A DNA stretch of 10,437 bases from CAZLXG01 sp964563585. Its GTDB lineage: Bacteria; Bacteroidota; Bacteroidia; Flavobacteriales; Flavobacteriaceae. The DNA is taken from assembly GCA_964563585.1 (NCBI GenBank), contig CAZLXG010000070.1, positions 1 to 10,437 on the forward strand. Direction: 5' to 3'. A model generated the notes under the pieces. That model saw nothing but the letters and a program-made list of their open reading frames with translations, did not search any database and was not told the origin of the DNA. Both the position numbers and the translations under genes were made by a program. Positions 1-6,250 of this stretch are shown in pieces (the stretch's first letter is position 1; every line of letters begins with the position of its first letter).

Positions 1-315
1 ATAAGTACAGGGCAAAAACAACGTTTACTTATTGCAAGGGCTGTTTATAAAAACCCTAACTTCTTGTTTTTTGATGAAGCCACTTCGGCTTTAGATGCTA
101 ATAACGAAAAAGTAATTATGGAAAAGCTAAATACTTTTTTTGAAAATAAAACTGTTGTTGTTATTGCGCACAGATTAAGTACCGTAAAAAATGCACATCA
201 AATTGTGGTATTAGATAAAGGGAAAATAGTGGAAGTGGGTAATCATGAAGCATTAGTAAAACAGAAAGGAGATTATTATAATTTGGTTAAAAACCAGTTA
301 GAACTTGGTAAATAG
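1..315 (+). CDS. ABC exporter ATPase, C-terminal part (probably peptidase-containing ABC transporter)
   Basis: The reading frame is open from base 1, so only the last 104 residues are present. They are the C-terminal half of an ABC nucleotide-binding domain: signature motif STGQKQR (residues 2-8 of the fragment), Walker B FLFFDE (21-26), D-loop SALD, and H-loop IAHRLSTV with its histidine. This domain would bind and hydrolyse ATP in the cytoplasm to drive export. The HlyD-type adaptor starts 10 bases after the stop, which marks it as the ATPase of a type I secretion operon. In Bacteroidota this gene order is usual for peptidase-containing (C39) ABC exporters that cut double-glycine leaders and export the peptide, but the peptidase and membrane domains lie outside the window, so that subclass is inferred. 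The ABC ATPase call itself is near certain. Confidence 0.93.
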   Translation: MSTGQKQRLLIARAVYKNPNFLFFDEATSALDANNEKVIMEKLNTFFENKTVVVIAHRLSTVKNAHQIVVLDKGKIVEVGNHEALVKQKGDYYNLVKNQLELGK

Positions 316-325
316 TTTTCAATAA

Positions 326-1630
326 ATGGCAGAAGTTAAAAACGAACATATAGACCAAATAGAACTTCGTAGCGAGGAAGTCCAAGAAATACTAACCAAA
401 GTGCCACATTGGATGATACGTTGGGGAAACGTCTTGTTTCTGTCTTTAATTCTTATGCTATTGTTTCTGTCTTGGTTTGTAAAATATCCTGATATTATCA
501 CCTCTGAAGCTTTAATTACAACTCAAATTCCACCTCAAAAAGAATATGCGAAAATTACTGGAAAGATAGATGCTATTTTAGTTGAAGATAACCAATCCGT
601 AAACAATAATCAACCACTAGCCATATTAGGAAACACAGCTAATTACAAAGATGTTTACAAGCTTAAATCTGTTATAGATACAATAGTTATAAATAGTAAA
701 TCCTTTCATTTTCCAATAGACAGTTTATCTCTATTATTTTTAGGAGATATAGAATCACAATTTGCTTTATTCGAAAATAGTTACATACAATACAAACTCA
801 ACCAAGAATTAGAACCATTTTCAAATGAAGCTTTAGCAAACAGCTATTCCATTTCAGAATTGAACAGACGTTTGCAAAGTTTAAAATCACAACGAGACAT
901 TAACAAAACAGAATTAGAGTTTACTCAAAAAGATTTAAACAGACAAAAAGCATTATTTGATAAAGGCGTGATTTCGGCGCAAGATTACGAAAACAAGCAA
1001 TTGCAATATGCACAGGCAGAACGGAATTATAAGAATTTTGAATCTTCTATATCTCAAATTAAAGAAGGCATCAGTAATGCACATAGAACATCAAAAGGAA
1101 GTGAAATAAACCGAGTCAAAGAAGAAATGATGTTGCTTAAAAATGTGATTCAATCCTTTAACCAACTTAAAAAATCAATTAAAGATTGGGAGAATCTATA
1201 TGTTTTAAAATCAAATATCAAGGGTAATGTTTCTTTTTTAAATTATTGGAATACTAATCAAACTGTAAATCAAGGAGATTTGGTGTTTACTATTATCCCT
1301 AGCGAAAACTCATCTTTTATAGCGAAACTAAAAACTCCTGCACAAAATTCAGGTAAAATAAAAGTAGGACAAAATGTAAACATCAAATTAGAAAATTATC
1401 CTGATACTGAATTTGGTGTGTTAAATGGCACAGTGAAAAGCATCTCATTAATTCCAGATTCAGAAGGCTTATATTTTGTTGATGTTGAGTTGCCAAAAAA
1501 ACTAATTACCTCTTATAAAAAAGAAATTGCTTTTAAACAAGAAATGAGAGCAGCAGCAGAAATTATAACTGAAGATTTAAGGCTTATTGAGCGTTTCTTT
1601 TATCAGTTTAGAGAAGTATTGCAACGGTAA
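326..1630 (+). CDS. HlyD-family secretion protein (periplasmic adaptor / membrane fusion protein)
   Basis: This complete 434-residue protein would link an inner-membrane ABC exporter to an outer-membrane channel. Residues 1-33 are a cytoplasmic tail, about 34-52 one hydrophobic membrane helix, and the rest is periplasmic. The first half of a lipoyl/biotinyl-like domain lies at about 72-103. A helical, Gln/Lys-rich coiled-coil region covers about 173-290 and includes LFDKGVISAQDYE, a typical adaptor hairpin motif. The second lipoyl half follows (about 291-325, with NQGDLVFTIIP), then a beta-barrel domain (about 328-412), ending in the usual MRAAAEIITEDLRLIERFF tail. The ATG is 10 bases after the ABC ATPase stop and no other start fits as well, so the two are almost certainly co-transcribed. 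Size and layout match adaptors paired with C39-peptidase ABC exporters in Bacteroidota. The cargo cannot be told from this window. Confidence 0.93.
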   Translation: MAEVKNEHIDQIELRSEEVQEILTKVPHWMIRWGNVLFLSLILMLLFLSWFVKYPDIITSEALITTQIPPQKEYAKITGKIDAILVEDNQSVNNNQPLAILGNTANYKDVYKLKSVIDTIVINSKSFHFPIDSLSLLFLGDIESQFALFENSYIQYKLNQELEPFSNEALANSYSISELNRRLQSLKSQRDINKTELEFTQKDLNRQKALFDKGVISAQDYENKQLQYAQAERNYKNFESSISQIKEGISNAHRTSKGSEINRVKEEMMLLKNVIQSFNQLKKSIKDWENLYVLKSNIKGNVSFLNYWNTNQTVNQGDLVFTIIPSENSSFIAKLKTPAQNSGKIKVGQNVNIKLENYPDTEFGVLNGTVKSISLIPDSEGLYFVDVELPKKLITSYKKEIAFKQEMRAAAEIITEDLRLIERFFYQFREVLQR

Positions 1631-1906
1631 AACACTTCATTTAAGAAATGCTTTTGGGTGTTAAGTTAGTATTCGGTTTTCATTTATCCTTTTGGTTGGC
1701 TTACGAAACCCTGAAATCTACATAGCTCTTCTATAATAATATCTCTCATAAATGTAGGAACTCCAAGTATTCATATAAACTTTAATAATAAAAATTATTA
1801 AAGTTGAAATAAGTAAATAAATAGTAATGGTAAAAAGTGAATTAAGTAGCATAATCGAAAAAATTAAACATTATATATTTTAAGTTTAATTTTAAATAGC
1901 AAGCAT
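1631..1906. other. Intergenic stretch without a convincing gene
   Basis: This is the first part of the 470-base space between the end of the HlyD gene and the end of the convergent propeller gene. It is AT-rich and holds only very short reading frames. A minus-strand frame from 1774 to 1661, interrupted by one TAG at 1718-1720, looks faintly protein-like and could be a remnant or part of a dispersed repeat. A perfect AT hairpin lies at 1778-1805. The rest of the space holds the two terminators listed separately. Confidence 0.6.
1778..1805. repeat. Perfect 12-bp inverted repeat (AT-rich hairpin)
   Basis: AACTTTAATAAT (1778-1789) and its exact reverse complement (1794-1805) flank a four-base AAAA loop. 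Each arm holds only one G or C, and no T-tract follows on either strand, so it is not a standard terminator. It might be a 3'-end mRNA structure for the HlyD transcript, a protein-binding palindrome, or chance in AT-rich DNA. Confidence 0.5.
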
Positions 1907-1960
1907 AAAAAAAACACCAATTGCACACCCTTTTAGTGTTTATTGCAATTGATGTTTTTT
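1907..1960 (+). terminator. Two-way rho-independent terminator between convergent operons
   Basis: The arms 1909-1925 and 1944-1960 pair over 17 positions with one exception (C1917 against A1952, which becomes a G-U wobble when read on the minus strand). The stem is flanked by eight A on the left (1907-1914) and ends in six T on the right (1955-1960), so it can stop transcription from both sides. It sits between the HlyD operon (plus) and the propeller operon (minus). It is entered as plus because it is the only good terminator for the secretion operon. Confidence 0.8.
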
Positions 1961-2037
1961 GATATAAACTGATTAATAGCATTTTAAAATTACAACTATA
2001 TGCATTAGTATTATTAATTTCTCGATAAAACGTTATT

Positions 2038-2077
2038 AAAAAAGATTAAGCGCAATAATTTTATATATCGCGCCCAA
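2038..2077 (-). terminator. Rho-independent terminator of the beta-propeller operon
   Basis: On the minus strand, 2077-2066 can pair with 2057-2046 in a 12-bp stem with a GCGC core and an 8-base loop. Three of the pairs are G-U wobbles that would be A-C mismatches on the plus strand, so the hairpin is specific to minus-strand RNA. A six-T tract follows (complement of 2038-2043). It lies about 25 bases past the stop codon of the propeller gene. Confidence 0.7.
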
Positions 2078-2100
2078 TCAACAAATCTCAACAACAAGAT

Positions 2101-2463
2101 TTATTTATTCAGCTTAAAAGCCTGTATTGTATTACCTTTAGATTTAAAATATAAAATTCCTTCAACATCATCTACTTCGTACATTGGGTCTTTATCTTTT
2201 ATCACTATCTCGTCTAATGTTGCTCCTGTGTCCTTATCTACTTTAACTAATGCTACACCGCCATCTACTTTAGTTAAAATAAACGATGCATTTTCGGTAG
2301 CTTTAGTTGCTTTAAAACGCTTCATCATTTCGGTAAATGCAGCATCTGCAACTGCTCCATAAGAACTTGAAGCTGTTTGATCATTAGATATCTGACCAGA
2401 AGTATAAGGAGGAATACTAGCATGGTTTCTTGCATTACTATTAGCACTTTGCATAGCACTTGC
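2101..2463 (-). pseudogene. C-terminal piece of the frameshifted beta-propeller protein
   Basis: This frame carries the last about 120 residues of the propeller protein, displaced by one base from the upstream piece. It opens with a Ser/Asn/Ala-rich linker (SAMQSANSNARNHAS), then a segment including FKATKATENASFILTKVDGG and VKVDKDTGATLDEIVIKD, and ends with EGILYFKSKGNTIQAFKLNK. The DKDTGATL and IQAFKL strands look like a closing propeller blade of the PQQ/YVTN type. An internal ATG at 2452-2454 would allow a 117-residue product, but such a product would start in a linker and lack a signal peptide, so I read it as the tail of the upstream gene. Reading continuity is regained if one base near 2461-2463 is removed (or two added), giving ...HSYG-SAMQSAN. 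A sequencing or assembly error and a real mutation are both possible. Confidence 0.75.
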
Positions 2464-3926
2464 CGTAACTATGTGCAGCAGACATTGTTGTTGCAGACAC
2501 TGTTAAAGCCGCCATCATAACTACACCAAAAGCACTTTTCCCTGGCGCTCTATGATACACTTCCCATTTATCTTCTCCTTGAAAATCTAGTGTTTGTAAA
2601 TTCTGTGATGAAGACAATAAAATACCGTTAGCTCTAACATCAATACCTGTTGGCACTTCTTTACCATCAAATTTAATATTTCCATTAATTAGACTATACT
2701 CACCATTATTACCGTCAATTTCATAAACTCCATCTTTACAGGTTAACAAAAATCGGTCTCTATTTGAATCGTAAGTTGATGCTACGGCTTTAGAACGTTT
2801 ATATTTTAAAGCTTTACCAAATACCGATTTACCAGTATTTAAATCAATAATATCTGTATCTGTTTCAGAGATATACAATAACCCTTTAGGAACAACTGCC
2901 ATAATTTGAATTCCAGGACCTGTTTTTAAAGGTTTTTTCCAAAGTGGTACACCGTTAAAATCAATTTTATTAATTCCTCCTGTAGCAACACCAAAAATAA
3001 TTCCATCATCTTCAATATAAAAATGATTAATGAGCCCTTTTGTTTTAGGAGATTTATCCCATAAATCTGTACCCGTTTTTAAGTCTAATAAATAGACTTT
3101 AGAAGTACCAGACCCTTTCATGGCATTACCAAGTTTACCTGCTAATCCTTTTTTTCCACTACTTAAAATATTAGTTACAATTGCCAAACCTTTTTCGGTA
3201 AATTCAACTCGAGAAATCACTCCTTTTAATTTATTTCCTTCTGGCCATAAAACACTACCGCTTTCTGCATTTACTTTGTAAACAACAGTGTTTGAGCCTT
3301 TAGACCTAAAAGCATAAACTTCTTTAGTAAATTCATTAGTTGTTATACTTGTCGCATTTTTAATATCTGCTGTCCATTTAACTACTGCTGAACTAATGGA
3401 ATAACATTCAATATTTTTTACTCCAGGAATAATAATATTATCGCCTAAAATATCGGGTTTCCCAACCATAGGATTTGAAGCTTTACGCTCGAAAATATTA
3501 ACAAGTTTTCCTGTTTTTAAATCGTACAAACCTACACCTTGCCTATATTGCCCAAGACCTTTTTCTCTGTGCATTCCGTTTACAACCAACATCATTTCTG
3601 GACTAATAAAATATCTACTTGAAGCGCCACCTTGCCAATCTGAATCTCTCGTATCAAAAACTATTTTCCCTTTTACAACATCTACAACAGAAACATGACC
3701 TTGATTTAAAAGACCTTTTGGTTTAACTATTAAATATGGTGTACCAGGTACGAGTTCTAAATTTTCTTCTTTTACTTTTTTTAGACGATTTAACTTAAAC
3801 GAAACTTCACTACTGTTTGGTCTAATACCAACTAGAGCTTCTCCTGTAGATGCTATTAAAGTTCCCGATTCGTGTAACATTAGCCATTTTACTTGTCCAT
3901 CAAAAGTATATTGATAGTCTGCTGCT
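2441..3926 (-). CDS. PQQ/YVTN-like beta-propeller repeat protein, main part (broken by gap and frameshift)
   Basis: The frame is open from the edge of the N gap at 3926 to a stop at 2441-2443, giving 494 residues. The ATG at 3878-3880 is internal, because 15 coding residues including YQYTFDGQVKWL precede it. Blade-like repeats of the form xxxDxxTGxxxW recur: YDLKTGKLVN, YKVNAESGSVLWP, LLDLKTGTDLWD, KIDFNGVPLWKK, IIDLNTGKSVFG, YEIDGNNGEYSL, LQTLDFQGEDKWE. These mark a beta-propeller of PQQ/pyrrolo-quinoline or YVTN type. Such folds serve as scaffolds or binding proteins; no enzyme active site is evident. After the last blade comes a hydrophobic Ala/Met/Thr/Ser stretch (AFGVVMMAALTVSATTMSAA), then the frame fails, and the C-terminal blade continues in the next frame. 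The 5' end with a signal peptide lies beyond the gap at 4061. It is probably co-transcribed with the lipoprotein gene upstream. Its exact function is unknown to me. Confidence 0.82.
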
Positions 3927-4026
3927 NNNNNNNNNNNNNNNNNNNNNNNNNNNNNNNNNNNNNNNNNNNNNNNNNNNNNNNNNNNNNNNNNNNNNNNNNN
4001 NNNNNNNNNNNNNNNNNNNNNNNNNN
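3927..4026. other. Assembly gap (100 N) inside the beta-propeller gene
   Basis: This is a run of exactly 100 N, the usual placeholder for a scaffold join of unknown length. Both sides read as minus-strand coding sequence of the propeller gene, so missing coding sequence lies here. Because the size is arbitrary, frame across the gap cannot be judged. Confidence 0.97.
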
Positions 4027-4061
4027 GCTATTAGCATAACAAATTGTTTTAAATCTTTCAT
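4027..4061 (-). CDS. N-terminal start of the beta-propeller protein (signal peptide)
   Basis: An ATG at 4059-4061 begins MKDLKQFVMLI and runs into the N gap. The charged start followed by a hydrophobic run looks like an export signal peptide, which suits a propeller protein sent to the periplasm or cell surface. The start is 18 bases after the lipoprotein stop codon, implying one transcript. I take it as the true 5' end of the gene whose main part resumes at 3926; the alternative is that the gap hides a separate small gene. Confidence 0.65.
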
Positions 4062-4079
4062 TGTTGAATTTGTTTTTAG

Positions 4080-4607
4080 TTATTGTAATTTTATATTAAA
4101 AGAACCATTCGTAATATTTATTACAGAACTATTATCACCACCTTTTACTTTCATTTCAAAAGTACCTACAACATGTGTTGCTGTTTCAGAAGATATTGAT
4201 ACAGTACCTACAAGTCCTGAATTTTCATAAGGTGCTGCCCAAGACTGAGTAACTGGGCTTTGAGGATTACTTACATCAATATCTATTAATACAAATGAAT
4301 TAAGAATAATATCTTCAGAATCTACATTATAGGTTCCTACTCCATCAAAAGCAACAATTCCTATTTGAATTGTTTTACCATTAAAATCGCCTCCACGGAC
4401 ATTTAATGTTCTTCCTGCAACACTAGAAATTATAGTTGCTGAAGTCGCTAATTTTTCTGATGTAAAACCAGTTTCATCAATTTTAGCTGCTAATGTTCCT
4501 TCTGCTGCATTTCCTACACTTCCACCATCGTCATCTTTTGAACATGATGTGACCGATACTACCAAAATAGCTATTAGTAATACTGTTAATTTTTTTAAAT
4601 CTCTCAT
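4080..4607 (-). CDS. Small lipoprotein, DUF6252-like, probably surface-exposed
   Basis: The product has 175 residues. It starts MRDLKKLTVLLIAILVV, followed by a lipobox V-T-S-C with Cys22 as the lipidated residue. The mature end reads CSKDDDGG, which resembles the surface-export signal (Lys then acidic pair after the Cys) known for lipoproteins of Flavobacterium and Capnocytophaga. The rest is beta-rich, with AKIDETGFTS (41-50), LNVRGGDFNGKTIQIGI (68-84) and GTYNVDS (91-97). That order resembles the DUF6252 family of Bacteroidota, a call made from memory of its pattern. A longer frame reaches an ATG at 4667, but the 20 extra residues would bury the signal peptide and overlap the likely promoter, so I place the start at 4607. 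The propeller gene follows after 18 bases, suggesting the two act together at the envelope. Function unknown. Confidence 0.85.
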   Translation of the reverse strand: MRDLKKLTVLLIAILVVSVTSCSKDDDGGSVGNAAEGTLAAKIDETGFTSEKLATSATIISSVAGRTLNVRGGDFNGKTIQIGIVAFDGVGTYNVDSEDIILNSFVLIDIDVSNPQSPVTQSWAAPYENSGLVGTVSISSETATHVVGTFEMKVKGGDNSSVINITNGSFNIKLQ

Positions 4608-4636
4608 TATAAATTGTTTTATTGTTAATAACACTA

Positions 4637-4667
4637 CAAAACTGCGATATAATGAAACTGTAATCAA
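4637..4667 (-). promoter_or_regulatory. Candidate promoter of the lipoprotein/propeller operon
   Basis: On the minus strand a TTG (4667-4665) lies 20 bases upstream of CAGTTTTG (4644-4637). This fits the Bacteroidota pattern of a TTTG-like -33 box and a TAnnTTTG -7 box, except for the first base of the latter. It ends 29 bases before the chosen start codon at 4607. The match is imperfect, so this is a suggestion. Confidence 0.35.
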
Positions 4668-4712
4668 TACGATGAATTACGTATATTTTTAGTCTTTAAA
4701 AATGAACAAAAC

Positions 4713-4744
4713 AAAAAAGGCTGCCTTATACAAGACAACCTTTT
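4713..4744 (-). terminator. Minus-strand rho-independent terminator
   Basis: On the minus strand the arms 4744-4732 and 4727-4715 form a 13-bp stem with a four-base loop. Two pairs are G-U wobbles that would be A-C mismatches on the plus strand. A T-run follows (complement of 4713-4718), then a T-rich stretch. It lies downstream of the decayed OrfA and upstream of the lipoprotein promoter, so it would shield the lipoprotein operon from read-through. Confidence 0.75.
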
Positions 4745-4754
4745 CATCAACAAA

Positions 4755-4922
4755 TCATAATTTATTCTTACCATAATCTTTTGATTCTCTACGCTAACGA
4801 CTAAGTACCGATATGGGAATATATAATTCTTCACATATTTGTTTTACACGACCTCGTATATAACTTAATTCTACTGCCTTTTTCTTAAATTCTAAACGGT
4901 ATATTCTGTGTATTCTTTTCAC
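4755..4922 (-). pseudogene. Decayed IS3-family transposase OrfA fragment
   Basis: From a GTG at 4920-4922 the minus strand reads VKRIHRIYRLEFKKKAVELS, then a Tyr-Ile-Arg-Gly link and VKQICEELYIPISVLSR, a stop at 4794-4796, and RRESKDYGKNKL before a second stop at 4755-4757. This is the N-terminal helix-turn-helix part of an IS3-type OrfA (HTH_Tnp_1 class), in which the helix-turn-helix binds the element's ends. The stop falls where relatives normally have Trp (SRWRRES), so TGG has become TAG. Everything after about residue 55, including all of OrfB with its DDE catalytic domain, is missing. The fragment cannot make a working transposase. Its sequence is otherwise close to consensus, implying fairly recent decay. 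Confidence 0.8.
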
Positions 4923-4948
4923 AATTCAAAGTTAAATTATGTAACGAT

Positions 4949-5097
4949 AATTCTCTCAACTTTATGTCCAGTCTAATATCGTAAGTCCAAATAAAAAGCT
5001 TCTAAAATTTAGTACACATGCAACAGAAAACGAACATACTGTAACGCCAATAAATAATAATTGGATTGTAGAAACTTATACTAAAAGAAAGAGTTAA
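4949..5097 (+). pseudogene. Possible orphan 3' end of a gene next to the IS scar
   Basis: One plus-strand frame is open from just after a TAA at about 4946-4948 to a TAA at about 5095-5097, with no start codon of its own. Its last part, LLKFSTHATENEHTVTPINNN followed by WIVETYTKRKS, has a protein-like composition. The upstream part overlaps the presumed end of the IS remnant. It could be the C-terminus of a gene cut off by the insertion, but it is short, matches no family that I recognise, and could be chance. Confidence 0.25.
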
Positions 5098-5100
5098 GAC

Positions 5101-5200
5101 NNNNNNNNNNNNNNNNNNNNNNNNNNNNNNNNNNNNNNNNNNNNNNNNNNNNNNNNNNNNNNNNNNNNNNNNNNNNNNNNNNNNNNNNNNNNNNNNNNNN
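5101..5200. other. Assembly gap (100 N)
   Basis: This second run of exactly 100 N is a scaffold join of unknown true length. It lies next to the IS3 remnant. Repeated insertion sequences commonly break short-read assemblies, so a further IS copy or other repeat could be hidden here. Confidence 0.97.
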
Positions 5201-5233
5201 CTACCTAAAAACCACAAAAAGCTTAGTTAAAGG

Positions 5234-6193
5234 TTAAAACATTATATGAGGAAACTCATTTTTAAGTTGTGTTTGTTTCTCATTAAGATTAGAAATAAAC
5301 TTTTGATGTCCCTTACTTTTAGTATTAAATGGTCTATGATTTAATCCTTTTTGAATAACATCAATACGTTCCATTATTTTAAAAGATTCATCAGCTATCC
5401 AAACATTTTTAAAAGCTTCCCAAATATAATTGATTGCTGTTGGGCTAGGATGAATCATATCTTCAGCATAAAAACGATAATCGCGAAGTTCGTCCATCAT
5501 AATTTCGTAAGATGGAAAGTAATAAAGACCTCTCGACTGCGCTAGAAGAGACAAAACAGAATGAATTGCAGTAATTAAATGTGATTTACTTTGTGTGTTT
5601 TCCACAAAACCATCTTTTAAATGTCTTACTGGCGATACAGTAAAAACAATTGACGCTTTAGGGTTTACAATTTTAATTGTACTAATTATAGATTGTAGTA
5701 ATTCCTGAATTTCTTTTACTGAAAGCAATTCTTTTTGAAAGTTCTTTTGTGGTATTTTATGGCAGTTAGCAACATGTTTACCAGTTTCAGTATACTTATA
5801 AATCCAAGCCGTTCCTAAAGTAATAACAATATGTGTAGCGTTATTAAGTTTTTGATTCGTTAAGTCGCACTGTTTATTTAAATCATTTAATAAATCTTCT
5901 TTTGAAGCATTGCTCAACTTAGAATGTGCTTCAAAACAATGCCATTGTTCATTATGAAAAAAAACATCATCCTCAGTATAAATCTTTTCGTTTATAGTAT
6001 TTATTATTAAACTTTCAATAGCTTTTGGATGAAATAAAATACCTAACGGATTTTGAAGATTTTGAAACTTGAAATACTCAAGCTTACTGCCAATGTTTTC
6101 AACAAAACAAGAACCCAATAATAGAATATTAGAATTATAGTCTATTAAATTATTAGACTGTTTTTGTAATGGTATTTGTGTTTGGAGTTTCAA
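5234..6193 (-). CDS. GSCFA-domain protein (SGNH-like hydrolase)
   Basis: The protein has 319 residues. The family's name motif G-S-C-F is at 27-30 (LLLGSCFVENIG), with Ser28 as the likely nucleophile position. Further conserved blocks are ITLGTAWIY (124-132), FTVSPVRHLKDG (184-195) and AEDMIHPS (243-250), whose Asp245 and His248 match the Asp-x-x-His of SGNH/GDSL-type hydrolases. The family is found widely in Bacteroidota; its substrate is not known to me. There is no signal peptide, so a cytoplasmic place is likely. The start is TTG at 6191-6193: upstream in frame a stop comes after only four codons with no ATG, and the next in-frame Met is far inside. The gene follows alaS by 57 bases on the same strand, a common arrangement in flavobacteria, and is probably co-transcribed. 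Confidence 0.93.
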   Translation of the reverse strand: MKLQTQIPLQKQSNNLIDYNSNILLLGSCFVENIGSKLEYFKFQNLQNPLGILFHPKAIESLIINTINEKIYTEDDVFFHNEQWHCFEAHSKLSNASKEDLLNDLNKQCDLTNQKLNNATHIVITLGTAWIYKYTETGKHVANCHKIPQKNFQKELLSVKEIQELLQSIISTIKIVNPKASIVFTVSPVRHLKDGFVENTQSKSHLITAIHSVLSLLAQSRGLYYFPSYEIMMDELRDYRFYAEDMIHPSPTAINYIWEAFKNVWIADESFKIMERIDVIQKGLNHRPFNTKSKGHQKFISNLNEKQTQLKNEFPHIMF

Positions 6194-6250
6194 TTTAATA
6201 AAATATTATTTAAGCTGTTAATTTTTTTTTCAAGCTTTATTGATATTTAA

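Larger units (their letters stand above)
4711..4975 (-). mobile_element. IS3-family insertion sequence remnant
   Basis: The OrfA fragment marks the remains of one IS3-type element. Upstream of its GTG the minus strand reads GGACATAAAGTTGAG at about 4967-4953, in the place where the element's outer end would be expected. No matching inverted copy is visible on the other side, and the OrfB half is absent, so the element has lost most of its length by deletion. Both borders are approximate. The terminator at 4713-4744 may be chromosomal and not part of it. Confidence 0.55.

Noticed and set aside
1648..1725. 25-codon plus-strand frame after HlyD, considered as an exported peptide
   Set aside because: It lacks a Gly-Gly leader, is very short, and is opposite the remnant-like minus-strand frame.
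1827..1883. 18-codon plus-strand frame (MVKSELSSIIEKIKHYIF), considered as a small peptide cargo
   Set aside because: Although amphipathic-looking, it has no leader cleavage site or ribosome-binding context; chance is likely.
2441..2454. Programmed ribosomal frameshift or coupled overlap between the two propeller pieces
   Set aside because: No slippery heptamer is visible at the junction; an ordinary indel explains the break more simply.
3850..4230. Plus-strand open frame across the first N gap
   Set aside because: It is antisense to the propeller and lipoprotein genes, and a third of it is unknown bases; no protein-like pattern.
4608..4667. Longer start (ATG at 4667) for the lipoprotein gene
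   Set aside because: It would put 20 residues before a canonical lipoprotein signal peptide and overlap the likely promoter.
5002..5217. Minus-strand open frame spanning the second N gap
   Set aside because: It depends on reading 100 placeholder N as codons; the visible parts are unconvincing.
4990..5225. AAAAAGCTT present on both sides of the second gap, considered as a target-site duplication
   Set aside because: The 9-base match is low in complexity, and the copies are not at the borders of the IS remnant.
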